Notes: generated by a model from the sequence alone, not told the origin. A stretch of 64,000 nucleotides of DNA from Vombatus ursinus (GCF_900497805.2 NW_020954599.1:46815495-46879494), one strand, 5' to 3'. Counted from the first letter of the stretch, positions 34,980 to 47,921 are shown. A program made the numbers and translations.

Positions 34980-35440
34980 AATTTCTATTTCAGTTGACAA
35001 TACCATTGTTTAGCTATCCTAGTTCAAAATCTTAGCATATTCTTTGAATTTTCTCCTCTCTAAATTTCCTTATTTTTTCTCCTTCCAAACCTATATGTGC
35101 AAACATTTGCCAAGTCCCACCACTTCCACTTCCATATACCCTCTTGCATCTGACCCATTCACATTGCCACCACCTTAGTTTTTGTTCTCATCACCTCTTA
35201 CCTGGTTCATTGTAATTGCTTGCTGACTGATATCACCTTTCACAGAACTGGCAGAATAATCTTCCAAAGACATAGGCCTGAATGTATTAGTCTCCTACTC
35301 CAGAAGCTTCAGGGTTGTCCTTTTGCCTTCAGGATAAAATATAGACTTTTCAGCCTGAACTAAAATCCTTCTCTAGTCTGGTTCCACCCTACTTTTTCAA
35401 ATTTATTTCTCATTCCTTTCTATCTGGGATTCTGTATGAA
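34980..35440 (+). mobile_element. L2-like LINE fragment
   Basis: cttgcatctgacccattcac, tcttccaaagacataggcct, tactccagaagcttcagggt and tctagtctggttccacccta are L2-like in order. Confidence 0.55.
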
Positions 35441-35599
35441 GAAGACAATCATAGGAAGATTTGTGAGCAAGGTTGTGATATAGTCAGTCTTTACGTAGCT
35501 GTTCCCTAAAGCCAACATGGTGTTTTCCACACTTCTTTGAATTTAAATGAGCCTTCCTATATATCTAAAATGTATTTCCCCTCTAAATGTCCAGTTTTC

Positions 35600-36015
35600 A
35601 GAATATCTTTTTGAATGTAATAATTTCAATGAACAAAAATCTATTTTCCCCTCTCTTTTCTACTTCCTCCCACATTGGAAAAAAAAATAAAAAACAAGAG
35701 CCTTGTAACAAATATGCATAGTCGAACAAAACAAATGCTCATGCTAGTCATCTCTAAAAAACATGTCTTGTTCTGAAACTTAGATCCATCATCTCTCTTT
35801 AAGAAGTGGGATGGCATGCTATATTATCACTTTGTAATTATAGTTGGTCATTGTATTGATCAGAGTTCTTAAGTTTTTCAGAGGTACTTCTTTAACATGT
35901 TCTCCTGGTTTGTTCCCTTCACTCTCCATAAGTTCACAGGAGGCTTCTAGGTTTCTATGAAACCATTCTTTTCATCATTTCTTAAGGCACAATAGTATTT
36001 CATTGCTTTCCAGCT
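35600..36015 (-). mobile_element. L1 3' end, separate marsupial subfamily
   Basis: Reverse orientation: 3' UTR with ccttgtaacaaatatgcata, tggtcattgtattgatcaga and ttctcctggtttgttccctt, ending in ORF2 sequence at aaggcacaatagtatttcat. 5'-truncated. Confidence 0.65.
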
Positions 36016-37045
36016 TACTAATTTTCTTGTTATATTATAATACCCAGAACTAAGCACAGTATTCAACATTTGATATCTGACAAAGGTAGAGTACAGAGTA
36101 CTCTAGTACTCTAGTAGAGCACATTTCTAAATTCTATCGTGTTTTCTGAACTGGTATTTTAAAAAAAATCAATATTAGTTATTACACCCAATGTTTTTAT
36201 CCCCTCCATTTTTTTCCATTTTGATTAATTTACTTATTTTTAGTTTTCAACATTCACTTCCACAAGACCTTGAGTTCCAAACTTTCTCCCCATCTCTCCC
36301 TTCCCCCACCCCAAGATGGCATGCATTCTGAATACAGATTTCCTGATCTGCCCTCCCTTCTATCACCCCACTTCTCTTATTCCCTTCTCTTTCTATTTTC
36401 CTGTAGAGCAGGATAGATTTCTATGCCTGATTGCCTGTATATCTTATTTCACAGTTGGATGTAAAAGCAATTTTTAACATATGTTTTGAAAACTTTGGGT
36501 TCCAAATTCTCTCCCTTCCTCCCTCTCCACCTACCCTCATTGAGAAGGCAAGCAACTCAATACAGGTTATACATATGTGGTCATGCAAAACACTTCCATA
36601 ATAGCCATGTTGTAAAAAACTAACTATATTTCTTTTCATCTTATCCCACCCCTTATTTATTCTATTCTCTCCGTTGACCCTGTGCCTCCTCAAAAGTGTT
36701 AGCTTCTAATTACTCCCTCCCCCAATCTGCCTTCCCTTCTATCATCCCCCCCTCTTATACCCTTCCACCCTATTTTCTTGTATGGCAAGATAGATTTCCA
36801 TAATGAATTGAGTGTGTATGTTATTTCCTCCTTAAGCCAAATCTGATGAGAGTAAGATTCATTCATTCCTTCTCACCTTCTCCCTCTTCCCATCCAAGGT
36901 AAAAGCTTTTTCTTTCCTCTTTTATGTGAAATAATTTACTCCATTTTATCTCTCTTTTTCTCCTTCTCCCTGTGCAATCCTCTCTCACCCCCTAATTTTA
37001 TTTTTTAGATATCATCACTTCATCTTCAACTCACCCTGTGCCCTC

Positions 37046-37113
37046 TGTCTATATGTGTGTGTGTTTTTATGTGTGTGTATATATATATATATATACATGT
37101 ATGTATATATATA

Positions 37114-37146
<33 letters not shown>
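37046..37146. repeat. TG/TA/ATAC microsatellite in HAL1 inter-ORF region
   Basis: (GT)n, (TA)n and (CATA)n runs between gtgccctctgtc and ttccctcctac, at the same element position as 7168-7222 and 63763-63860. Confidence 0.85.
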
Positions 37147-37319
37147 TTCCCTCCTACTATCCTAATTCTGAGAAAGGTCTCATGAGTTACAAATATCATC
37201 TTTCCATGTAGGAATGTAAACAATTCAACCTTAATAAGTCCCTTATGATTTCTCTTTCCTGTTTACCTTTTCATGCTTCTCTTGAATCTTGTATTTGAAA
37301 GCCAAATTTTCTATTCAGC

Positions 37320-38330
37320 TCTGGTCTTTTCATCAAGATGTTTGAAAGTTCTCTATTTCATTGAATGTCCATTTTTTTCCCCCCATGAAGCATTATACTG
37401 AGTTTTGCTGGGTAGGTGATTCTTGATTGTAATCTTAGTTCCTTTGACCTCTAGAATATCATCTTCCAAGCCCTCCAAACCTTTAATGTAGAACCTGTTA
37501 AATCTTATGTTATCCTGATTGTGTTTCCTCAATACTTCTTTCTGGCTGCTTGCAATACTTTCTCCTTGACCTGGGAACTCTGGAATTTAGCTATAATATT
37601 CCTAGGAGTTTTCCTTTTGGGATATTTTCCAGGAGGTGATCAGTGGATTCTTTCAATTTCTATTTTACTCTCTGGTTCAAGAATATCAGGGCAGTTTTCT
37701 TTGATAATTTCTTGAAAGATGATGTCTAGGCTCTTTTTTTTTTAATCATGGCTTTCAGATAGTCCAATAATTTTTAAGTTATCTCTCTTGGATCTATTTT
37801 CCAGGTCAGTTGTTTTTTCAATGAGATATTTCACTTTGTCTTCTATTTTTCCAATCTTTTGGTTTTGTTTTATAATGTTTTCATTTCTCATGAAGTCATT
37901 AGCTTCCATTTGGTCCATTCTAATTTTTAAGGAAGTATTTTATTCAGTGAGCTTTTGAACTTCCTTTTCCATTTGGTCAATTCTGCTCCTAAAGGCATCC
38001 TTCTCCTCACTGGCTTTTTGGACCTCTTTTGCCATTTAAGTTAGTTTATTTTTTAAGATGTTATTTTCTTCAGTATTTTTTTTTGGGGGGGGGTCTCCTT
38101 TAGCAAGCTGTTGACTTGTTTTTCATGATTTTCTTGCATCACAGTCATTTCTCTTCCCAATTTTCCCCCTACTTCTTTTCCTTGCTTCTCAAAATCCTTT
38201 TTGAGCTCTTTCATGACCTGGGACCAATTCATATTTTTCTTAGAGCCTTTGGATGTAGGAGCTTTGACTTTGTTGTCTTCTTCTGGTTATATGTTTTGAT
38301 ATTCATTGTCACTAAAGTAAGATTCTATGG
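37320..38330 (-). pseudogene. HAL1 ORF1, decayed
   Basis: Homologous to the ORF1 at 7372-8338: the N-terminal segment (near 38200-38310), coiled-coil block (37930-38150), RRM-like region (37690-37860) and C-terminal YPAKL-type region (about 37400) are all present in order, but multiple stops and frame changes, including an expanded T/G run near 38080-38095, break it. Unlike the 6578 copy it retains the segment that codes around SQQLAKGD. Confidence 0.7.
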
Positions 38331-39214
38331 TCTGACTTTTTTGTGCTGTGTGCTTAGGTTCCCAGCCAATTATTTGAGTTATAAACTCTTTGTTAAGGTA
38401 AGGGTCTGTTTCCAGTGTGGAGAATGTACTGTCCCAAGCTTCAAAAGGTTTTGTGCAGCTGTTTTCAGAGATGCTTGTAGGGACCTGTAAACTTTCAGTT
38501 CTTCCACAGTGGTACAATCAAGGGCGAAGTGTTTACTCCTTTCCTGGCCTGGTCTCTGGTCTATGAGTGACCACAAGTACTCTTTTCTGCCTTGGAACTG
38601 TGAGGAGGATTCTCTGTCCACCACTGCCACAAGCTCCACCATACTAGTGTTCCTCCTCATCCCAGGACCACCACCCAGGAGAATCCTGCCTCAATACCAG
38701 CAAAGAGATCCCTGCAATCCCCCTCTGATCAGGTTCTCAATCCTCCCCACCATCCATGGGCTGAGAACTCTGGAAGCAGCTCTCACCCAAGGGCTGTGCC
38801 AGGACTGGGGCCAGATTGAGCTTCTCTCTCACTGTTGTCATTGACCTTTGCTACTGACTTTCTAAGTTCTTTTTGGTATTTGTGGGTTGAGAAGCCTGGA
38901 AACCACTATAGCTCCCCTTGATTCAATCCCAAGAGGCCTGCTCCAGTTTTGCTGAGGCCTGGTCTTTGCCTGCATGGCCTACCTTGAACTGTGTTCCTTT
39001 CCCAGCCTGATGCAACTGACCTTTCCAATCAACCATCCAGGTTGTCTTGGGCTGGACATTTGTTTCACTCTGTCTTGTTGTGGGTTCTGCTTCTTTAGAA
39101 TTTGTTAAGAGCCATTTTTACTGGTATTTGGAGGGGTTTGGGGGAGAGCTCAAGCAAGTCACTGCTTTTACTCTGCCATCTTGGCTCCACCCCACCCACT
39201 CCACTTTTTGATTA

Positions 39215-40149
39215 TCCAATGTGGATTTCACATTAGGGATTTTCTGTTCTTCCACATCATTGAATTATATATTCATATATTATTAATTTTTATATATATG
39301 ATTAATATATTAATATTTGTATAATTAATATGTAATACATTAATCACATAGCAAGTTAAAGAAATAGTATAAATAGGTTCCTCTTTCTTTTTCCCAAGAG
39401 TTTGCTGAATCTTCCTTTTAAGCCTAAAATAATTAAAAATATTCTCTTTATAGTATATTGTTTGCAAGTGGAGAATTGACTTTGGATTATAGGCTAGAAT
39501 CTAGGATTTCTAGCTTAACAAACAAGTTATTTGGGGAAAAAATTATTCACAATTCTTCAGGTTTCTTGACAGTATGTCATGGTCAAAACCATAGTACTAC
39601 CTTAGATAATTATCGATAGTAACAGGGTCTGAAATAGAGGAATCATGAAATAATACAATAAACCACACTTTCTTTAAATCCTGGTGTCAGCCTTTGGGCT
39701 GACAAATACTATTTATCTTCTGAATGGACAGTGGGGCTTTGAAATTACTTACGGAACCATAGTGGATTGAACTGAAAATCCATAGCTTTAGCAATTGTTC
39801 ATCACCTTTATTTCAATCCTATCATTTTTTTTTTCAAAAGAAACTGAGGACACAGTGGTGAATACATTTATCCAAAGTCACATACCTATTTTGTTTATGT
39901 CACCACTCCTCTATTTTTCACTGTCATTTACTGATATATCTTGAAATTAGTCATATGTTTTTTCCTGCTTTGATTCAAAGTTTCACTGTATTCAGCATCT
40001 ACCATTCAATTATATTTTATTATGATTCACATCTCCCGAGAGGAAGAGGAATGATTAACTAAATACCACATCATACTTGTAAAGAGGAAGAGAAAATTGT
40101 TTACTGAAAGATTCTATAAGATAGACATTTTAACTCTCTTAATAACATA
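39215..40149. other. Unique A/T-rich DNA
   Basis: No gene seen. 39685-39704 is a small perfect 8-bp stem (tgtcagcc/ggctgaca). Confidence 0.4.
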
Positions 40150-40310
40150 ATGAGAAATCTGGTGGCAAAGTAGTAAAAGCCAGGTTCAAGTCTGGCATCA
40201 GAGAGAAATAATGTTTCACTGCCTCAGGCAGCTCAGATAACTGTAAAACTCTGAGTCATAGAGATGTTATAGATGTGCATTAATATAGAGAAATTATTTA
40301 CTTCAAATCA
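40150..40310 (+). mobile_element. THER1-like SINE relic
   Basis: gccaggttcaagtctggcat, actgcctcaggcagctcaga and gtaaaactctgagtcataga match the THER1-type pattern. Confidence 0.5.
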
Positions 40311-40764
40311 TAGGTTTATAACAATCATAGGTTTATCAATGAAATCATAGTTTTATAACAGCAACATTAACAACAGCAGGAGCAGCAGCATCAACAAGAC
40401 ATATTAGCTACAAATTGCAGTCTTCTTTGTACCTCAGCCCATTTTCTCCTCAATTGCCCTCTAGCTATTTATTCTATTCATTGGAACACATGGTGAGTCA
40501 TTATGTTTTGAGTCAATGACTATTAATAAAACAAGAAGAAAAAAAGAGTCAAACCACTCACCTAAAAGAAAATAAAATGTACTAGACTTCTATTCCCAAT
40601 GACCTATGTGACCTTAAACAATGACCTATTCTCTCAAAGTCTTTTTTTCCAATTTCAGATTCCAGATAATCCCATCTCTACCTATGTAACAGGACAGTCC
40701 AGAAAATTAAATTAAATAACAATTGTGGACTTCTTATTAACTCTATGGTGGAATTTCACTTTCT

Positions 40765-40925
40765 CTTTCAGAGCCATCTGAGTCCAGTGGCCAGAGTCAA
40801 TCAGGACAACTGGAGATGGCCCAGCACAACCTTTCCTTACTCAAATTAAAGACAACTGCAAGTCATGTCATCATCTCCCTGATGTCATGATCCTCTTCAA
40901 GAATAAAGGACAAACCACAACCACA
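40765..40925. repeat. Unclassified marsupial repeat with inverted-type end
   Basis: Ends in gtcatgatcctcttcaagaa and taaaggacaaaccacaacca, the reverse complement of the head seen at 1858 and 62163. The body tctgagtccagtggcc also resembles 62300-62330. Confidence 0.45.
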
Positions 40926-40934
40926 ATGGTGCTA

Positions 40935-41250
40935 TTTGCAAAACAACAAAAACCCAATAAACAATAAACAGAAGCAAGCTAAATGTCCCACAATAAGGAA
41001 ATGTTTAAATAAATTGGGATAGATTAATGGAATTAAATGCTATGGAGCAATTTATACCAACCAGTAAGAGATATACAAAGAAAATGGAAGGAAGTATATA
41101 TGAAATAATTCAAAGCAAAAACAATAATAACAACAGATTTGCGAATTTAGAAGCCACTAAGAGCAATGATGTGAGAAAAACTCAAAATGAATCAATGGAT
41201 AAAGAATCCCAATGAAGACAGAGGAAATATCTCAAACAATAGATACTTTA
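40935..41250 (+). mobile_element. Old L1 fragment, ORF2 3' region
   Basis: aatgtcccacaataaggaaa, ggaattaaatgctatggagc and aatttagaagccactaagag follow the L1 ORF2 C-terminal and 3' order of older L1s. Confidence 0.45.
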
Positions 41251-41284
41251 TGCATAGAAATTGTCTTAAATGAAAATGATTGCA

Positions 41285-41400
41285 CAATCAACAGGTATGC
41301 ATCAAGACCTTAATATGTGCTAGATACTCTACATGCAACTGAGAATATAAAGAAAGGTAAAAACAACACCTGTCCAGAAAGAGCTTATACTACAATGGCT
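41285..41400 (-). mobile_element. L2 3' end relic
   Basis: atatgtgctagatactctac, ctgagaatataaagaaaggt and aaagagcttatactacaatg are the L2 complement. Confidence 0.5.
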
Positions 41401-41774
41401 ACTAATATATTTAATTGCTTATATTAATATTTAATGTTCATTTTCTAACCAAACTTTTCATTTAAAAAGTCCTGCGATTTTTATATAGGTGGTGTGTTAC
41501 CATAAGGGGCTCAAATGCACTAAAATTTTTAACCCTAAAGAGATCATGGTTTATTACTTATTAAAATTCATGTTACTAACAAGATAGGTATAGTCATGAG
41601 CAACCCTTAGTCATTTGTTTAATTGTTTAGCAACTGATATACTCATGCCACTCCAAGTAATTATTAATAAATATATTGTCTTGAATCCTACCCTCTGGGG
41701 TACAGCAACTCTGGTCTTTCCCCAACCTTCTCTTTAAAACTTGACCAGGCAACTGGGTTAAAGTGTAACTTTCT

Positions 41775-42590
41775 TTTACTTCTGGGTGCCTAGATGGTGG
41801 AGTAAGCAATAAGTCACTCTCACTCTCCCTTATTGACCTCTGAAAACCCAGAGAATATCACACCAGGAAAAGTCCTGTAACAGCCAAACCAGCAGAAAGA
41901 CACAGTGCAGCAGTTGTTAAGCCCAGAAAACTTGGTGGATTAAGGGGAAAAGTCCCTCTCACTCTGGTGGAAGGAGAGCAGTACAGGACTGGAGGCATCC
42001 CTCCAAGCCAGTGACAAGTCCCACCTAAGCAAACCAGCAAGAGATCCTGAGCCTCAGGGTGGTGGAGCAGACAAGCCCCAACCCCAGGACCCAACTTATA
42101 CTTTGGCACAGGCAAGGGAACAGACAGACTCCAGGTTGAAAAATCATCACATGGGCTGGGGGGCAGGCATCCTCCAGCAAGCCAAACCTTTTGATGCTTC
42201 TGCACAACTCCAGGAAGCACAACTTCAGGTAGGTAGGCATCGTCTAGTAGCCAAACCTTCAGAGCAGCCTGGGTAAGCAGGCATCCTCCAGAGCCCAGAT
42301 GCCCCCACTCACCAGAACTTCCATGTAGCCCTGAGGAAATGCAGAAAAACCACACCTGGCCTCAGCACACACCAGCCACCATAACTAGGATGCAACTCAG
42401 CACCAGGTAAGCAGCTAGACCCCTACAGCCTCATGTTGCCAGCACCTGAGGCCACAGCACACAAAGTCAGAGACCAGGTCTCTGGTCCCCAGCACAAGAA
42501 GCTTGGGATTGTGCCCCCTGTGCTCCAGCAGGAGAGTTCAACTTTAAAAGCCAGGAAATAGGCAAACAAAATGAATAAAAATCAGTCAAA
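41775..42590 (+). promoter_or_regulatory. L1 5' UTR with short tandem units
   Basis: G/C-rich, ending near aggaaataggcaaacaaaat. Three related units start near 42162, 42233 and 42275, each with ggcaggcatcctccag or close to it. Tandem units of this kind carry promoter activity in some rodent L1s; here that is inference. The 5' end reads gcctagatggtgg, a decayed YY1-like motif. Confidence 0.5.
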
Positions 42591-43230
42591 CAAAATCCAA
42601 AGAATGAAAATAATTAGAAGAAAATGTAAAATACCTCTTTGGAAAAAACAACTGACCTGGAAAATAGATCCAGGAGAGATACATTAAGAATTATTAGTCT
42701 ACCTGAAAGTCATGATAAAAAAAGGAGCCTGGACAGCATCTTTCAAGAAATCATCAAAACTGTCCTGAGTTCCTGGAACCAGAGAGCCAAATAGTCATTG
42801 AAAGAATCCACCTATCACCTCTTGAGAAAGATGCCAAATTGAAAATGTCAAGGAATATTTTAGCCAAATTCCAGAATTATTGGGTCAGGGAAAAAATACT
42901 GCAAGAAGCCAGAAAGAAACAATTTAAATATTATGGAAATACTGTCAGGATTATGCAAGAATGTGCAGCTTTAAAAACTGCACTAAAACATTAATAAGAT
43001 ATAAACAGAATAAAAACCATTAAAACATTTGAGGGCTTAGAATATGATATTCCATAAGGCAAAAGAGCTTGGATTACAACCAAAGAACCCAGTGAAATTG
43101 AACATAACTGTTCAAGGGAGGAGAAGACATTGGAGGAAATAGGGGATTTCCAAACCTTCCTGATGAAAAGACCAGAGCTCCACAGAAAATTTGATCTTCA
43201 AATTCATGATCCAAGAGAGGCATAAAAAGG
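42590..43230 (+). pseudogene. L1 ORF1 C-terminal half, broken
   Basis: Homology to the RRM-like and C-terminal domains is seen (cctggaaaatagatccagga; agaagccagaaagaaacaat; gaaaagaccagagctcc). An insert-like stretch at about 42990-43030 disturbs the C-terminal domain. With the coiled coil gone, trimerisation would fail even if the frame were open. Confidence 0.7.
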
Positions 43231-43844
43231 TAATCAGGAAAGGAAAAAAAACATGTTATTCAATAAGGGCAAACTGTTTACATCCTTAAAAGGGAAGATG
43301 ATAATTGTAACACTTGAGAGCTGTATCTTCATTACAACATTTAGAAGGAATATGCATAAACAGAGGGCATGGGTATAAGTAGACTTTGATTGTGATGATG
43401 AATAAAAAAATCTAATTATGTGGTGAAAAGGGACTGCGTTGGGAGAAGAGGAAAGGAGGAGGCAGAAAAGGGTAACATATCACATGAAGAGGCTCAAAGA
43501 CCTATTACAGTAAAGAGGAAGAAGGGAGGGAGATGAACATTGTTTGAATCTTATTCTCATCAGATTTGAATCAAAGAGGGAATAACATACTCAGGTATAG
43601 AAATCTAACTTACCTTATAGGAAATAGATAGGGAGAGGGGAAAGAAAAGGGAGGAGGTGGATAGAAAGGAAGGAAGAAGTAGTAAGGGGAAAAGGGAAAG
43701 AAAAGGAGAGGGGTCTGATAGAAGGGAGGGCAGATTGAGGGAGGTGGCAGTCAAAAATATAACTTTTGAGGAGGGAAAGGGAGAAAAGAGAGAGAATAAA
43801 TGAGGGAGAATAGGATGGAGAAGGACACAAATAGTAATCATAAT

Positions 43845-46800
43845 TGTGAATGTGAATGGGGTGAACTCTCCCATAAAGCAGAAGCAGATAGCAGAGTGAA
43901 TTACAAATCACAATCCTACAATATGTTGTTTACAAGAAACATGTCTGAAACAGAGGGATACACACAGGGTAAAAGTAAAAGCCTGGAGCAGAATATATTA
44001 TGCTTCAGTTGAAGTAAAAAAAAAAAATAGCGGGGGTAGCAATCCTGATCTGAGACAAAGCAAAAGCTAAAATAGATCTAATTAAAAGAAACAGGGAAAG
44101 AAACTGCATCTTGCTTAAACACACCATAGACAATGAAGTGATATCATTACTAAACATATATGCGCTAAGTGATATAGCATCCAAATTCTTAGAGGAAAAA
44201 TTAAGGGAGTTATAGGAAGAAATAGATAGCAAAACTATACTAGTTGAGGACCTCAACCTCCCTCTCTCAGAACTAGATGAATTTAATCACAAAATAAACA
44301 AGGAAGAAGTTAAGGAGGTGAATGGAATTTTAGAAAAGTTGGATATGGTATATCTCAGGAGAATATTGAATGGTGATAGAAAGTAATATATCTTTTTCTC
44401 AGCTGTACATGGCATCTACACAAAAACTGACCATGTGCTATGGCATTAAAAACCTCACAATCTAAGGCAGAAATATTAAATACATCCTTTTCAGATCATT
44501 ATGTAATGAAAATTACATGTAATAGAGGTCATGGAAAGAGAGAATAAAAATTAATTGGAAACTAAATAATCTAATTCTAAAGAATGTGTAGCTCAAACAA
44601 CAAACCATAGAAACAATCAATAACTTCATCCAAGAGAATGACAACAATTAGACAACATACCAAAACTTATGGGATGCTGGAAAGCAATTTTTAGGGGGAA
44701 GTTTTATATCTCTAAATGCTTACATGAATAAAATAGAGAAAGAGGTCAATTAATTGGGCATGCAACTAAAAAAACTAGAAAAAGGACAAATTAAAAATCT
44801 CCAATTATATGCCAAATTAGAAATTCTGAAAACCAAAAAAGAGATTAATGAAATTGAAATTAAGAAAACTATTGAAATAATAAATGAAAAACAGTAAAAT
44901 AGATAATTTTTTAGTTAATTTCATTTAAAAAGAAGAAAAAAGAAAGCTAAATTACAAGTATCAAAAATGAAAAGGGTGAATCCACCATCAATGAAGAGGA
45001 AATTAAAACAATAATTAGGAGCTATTTTGCAAAATTGTATGCCAATAAATCTGACAAGCTTAGTGAAATGGATGAATATTCACAAAAATATAAATTGCCC
45101 AGATTAACAGAAAAGAAAAGAAAATACTTGAATAATCCCATTTCAGAAAAACAAACTGAACAAGCCATCAATGAATTCCCTGAGGATAAATCTCCAGGGC
45201 TAGATGGATTTACAAGTGAATTCTATCCAATATTAAAAAAATAATTCTAATACTATATAAACTATTTGGGAAAAATAGGCAAAGAAGGATTCCTACCATA
45301 TTCTTTTTATGATGCAAGTATGGTGCTGACACCTAAATTGGGAAAAGCCAAAACAAAGAAGGAAAATTATAGACTAATTTCCCTCAATAATATAGATGCG
45401 AAAATTTTAAATACAGTATTAGCAAAGAGATTACAACAACTTATCATGAGGATAATACATTATGACTAGGTAAGATTTATAGCACGAATGCAAGACTGGT
45501 TCAATATTGGGAAAATTATCATCACAATTGACCATATCAACAACAAAACTAACAGAATTCACATGAATATCTCAATATATGAAGAAAAAAGCATTTAACA
45601 AAATATAACACCCATTCCTATTAAAAACACTAGAGCATAGGAATAAATGGACTGTTTCTTAAAATGACAAGTAGCATCTATCTAAAACCATCAGCAAGCA
45701 TTATATGTAATGGGAATAAGGTAGAAATATTTCCAATAAGATTGGGGATGGAATGTCCATTATCACCCCTGTTATTCAATATTGTACTAGACATGTTAGC
45801 TTAAGCTATAAGAGAAGAAAAATAAATTGAAGGAATTAGAATAGGCAATGAAGAAACAAAACTATCACTCTTTGCACATGTTATGATGGTATACTTAGAG
45901 AATCAAGTAAAAAAAAACACTTGAAATAAGCAAATTTAGCAAAGTTGCAGGATAGAAATTAAGTGTATATAGATCATTGGCATTTCTATTTATTTCTAAC
46001 AAAGCCCAAAAGCAAGAGATAGATAGATGAATTCCATTTAAAGTTACCATAGACATTATAAAATATTTGGGAGTCTACCCAGGAGCTATGTGAACACAAT
46101 TGCAAATTGTGAGAAATAGAGTCACTTCTAAATAATTGGAAAAACATCAGTTGCTCATGATGAGGTTGAACTAATACAATAAAAATGACAATCCTACCTA
46201 AATTAATTTACTTATTCAATGTCATACACATCAAAGTACCAAAAATATTTCAAAGAGCTAGAAAAATATAATAACAAAATTTATCTAGAAGAACAAAAGG
46301 TCCTGAAAATCAAGGGAATCAATAAAAAGAAATGCAAGGGAATGTGGCCTAGCCATACCAGACTTTAAATTGTATTATAAAGCAGCAATCATCAAAACTA
46401 CTTGGTACTGGCTAAGAAATAGAGTGGTGGATCAATGGAATAGGTTAGGCATGTAAGTCACAGTAGTAAATGACTATAGCCATATATTCTTTGATAAGCC
46501 CAATGTCCCCAGCTTCTGGGATAAGGACTCACTATTTGACAAAAACTGATGGGAAAACTGGAAAATAGTATGGCAGAAACTAGTCACAGACCAACATCTT
46601 ATACTTATACCAAGATAAAGTCAAAATGGGTACAAGATTTAGATATGAAGGGTTATACTATGAGCAAATCATGAGAGTAAGGAATAGTTTACCTGTCTGA
46701 TTTATGGAGAATGGAAGAATTTATGACCACACAAGAGACAGAAAAATTATGAAATGCAAAATTGATAATTTTGATCATATTAAATTGAAAAGTTTGCCCA

Positions 46801-46900
46801 AACAAAGCCAATGCAACCAAGAATAGAAAGGGAGCAGAAACCTGGGAAACAATTTTTACAGCCAGTGTCTCTGATAAAGTCCTCATTTTTAAAATATATA
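43845..46900 (+). pseudogene. L1 ORF2 (endonuclease-reverse transcriptase), broken
   Basis: Endonuclease region 43845-44560. The RT region has frames with [17 protein letters not shown] (45035-45244) and [17 protein letters not shown] (45266-45469), both L1 RT hallmarks. The catalytic FADD box has become FAHV (45871-45882, in LFAHVMMVYLEN), so both catalytic aspartates are lost. The C-terminal region continues to the CPK-type segment near 47220. Many stops and frameshifts. L1 ORF2p normally nicks the target and primes reverse transcription. Confidence 0.8.
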
Positions 46901-47921
46901 GATAACTGAGTCAAATTTGTGAGCATACCAGTCATTCCCAATTGATAGATGGTCAAAGGATATGACCTGGCAGTTTTCAGATGAAGAAATTAAAGCTATC
47001 CATAGTTATATGAAAAAATGCTCTAAATCACTATTAATTAGAAAAATGCAAATCAAAACAACTCTGAGGTACCATATCACACCCTCAGATTGGCTAACAT
47101 GACAAAACAGGAAAATGATAAATGTTGGAGAAGTTGTGGGAAAAGTGGAACACTAATTTAGCATTGTTGGTGAAATTGTGAACTGATCCAACCACTTTGG
47201 AGTGTAATCTGGAGCTATGCCCAAAGGGCTAGAAAACTGTGCATACTCTTTGACCTAACAATACCACTTCTAGATATGTATCGCAAAGAGATCATAAAAA
47301 TAGGGAAAAGGACCCACATGTACAAAAATATTTATAGCACCTCTTTTTGTGGTGGACAAGAATTAGAAATTGAGAGGATGCCCATCAATTGGGAATGGCT
47401 GAACAAGTTGTGGTATATGAATGTAATGGAATACTATTGCTCCATAAGAAATGATGAGCAGGTGGACTTCAGAAAAAACCTGGATAGACTTACATGAACT
47501 GATGCTGAATGAAGTGAGCAGAGCCAGGAAAACATTATACACAGTAATAGCAATATTTGCAGTGACCAACTTTGACAGACTTAGCTCTTCTCAGCAAAGA
47601 AAGACAACTCCAAAAGACTCATGATGGAAAATGCTATTGTCTGAATGCAAATAGAAGCATACTACTTGCTCTTTTTTTTTGTTTTGTTTTGTTTTGTTCT
47701 TTCTTATGGTTCCTCCCCTCTGCCCTAATTCTTCTTTACAAGATGACTAATGTGAAAATATGTTTAATATAAATATATATGTAGAGCCTATGTCAGATTG
47801 CATACCATCTTGGTGAGGGGGGAGAAAAATTTAGTACTCAAAATCTTATGCAAGTGAATGGTGACAATTATACATAAATAAATTAATTCTTAAAAAAACT
47901 AACAAAAAAGTGCAATTTTCT

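Larger units (their letters stand above)
36228..39199 (-). mobile_element. Composite HAL1: full HAL1 joined to a second HAL1/L1 3' segment
   Basis: Minus strand: 5' UTR from about 39195 (ggggtggagccaagatggca), ORF1 (about 38330-37320), inter-ORF, then a 3' end at 36680-36459 homologous to the HAL1 at 6578. At about 36456 it runs straight into another inter-ORF piece (cagg-type, 36455-36340) and a second 3' end (36340-36228). Candidate TSDs at the outer edges: ccattttgattaa near 36215-36228 and ccactttttgatta near 39201-39214. ORF1 is broken. Confidence 0.7.
41775..47906 (+). mobile_element. L1, end-to-end (6.1 kb) with TSDs, inactive
   Basis: 5' UTR 41775-42590, ORF1 remnant 42590-43230, purine-rich inter-ORF 43250-43840, ORF2 43845 to about 46900 and beyond, 3' UTR to 47906. 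TSDs aaagtgtaactttct (41760-41774) and aaagtgcaattttct (47907-47921), 13/15. ORF1 lacks its N-terminal and coiled-coil part: 5' UTR sequence joins RRM-region sequence near 42585. Frames are broken many times, so it cannot move on its own. Confidence 0.85.

Noticed and set aside
41858-42355. 165-residue minus-strand open frame
   Set aside because: It lies antisense within an L1 5' UTR, has no conserved motif, and owes its length to the G/C-rich tandem units.
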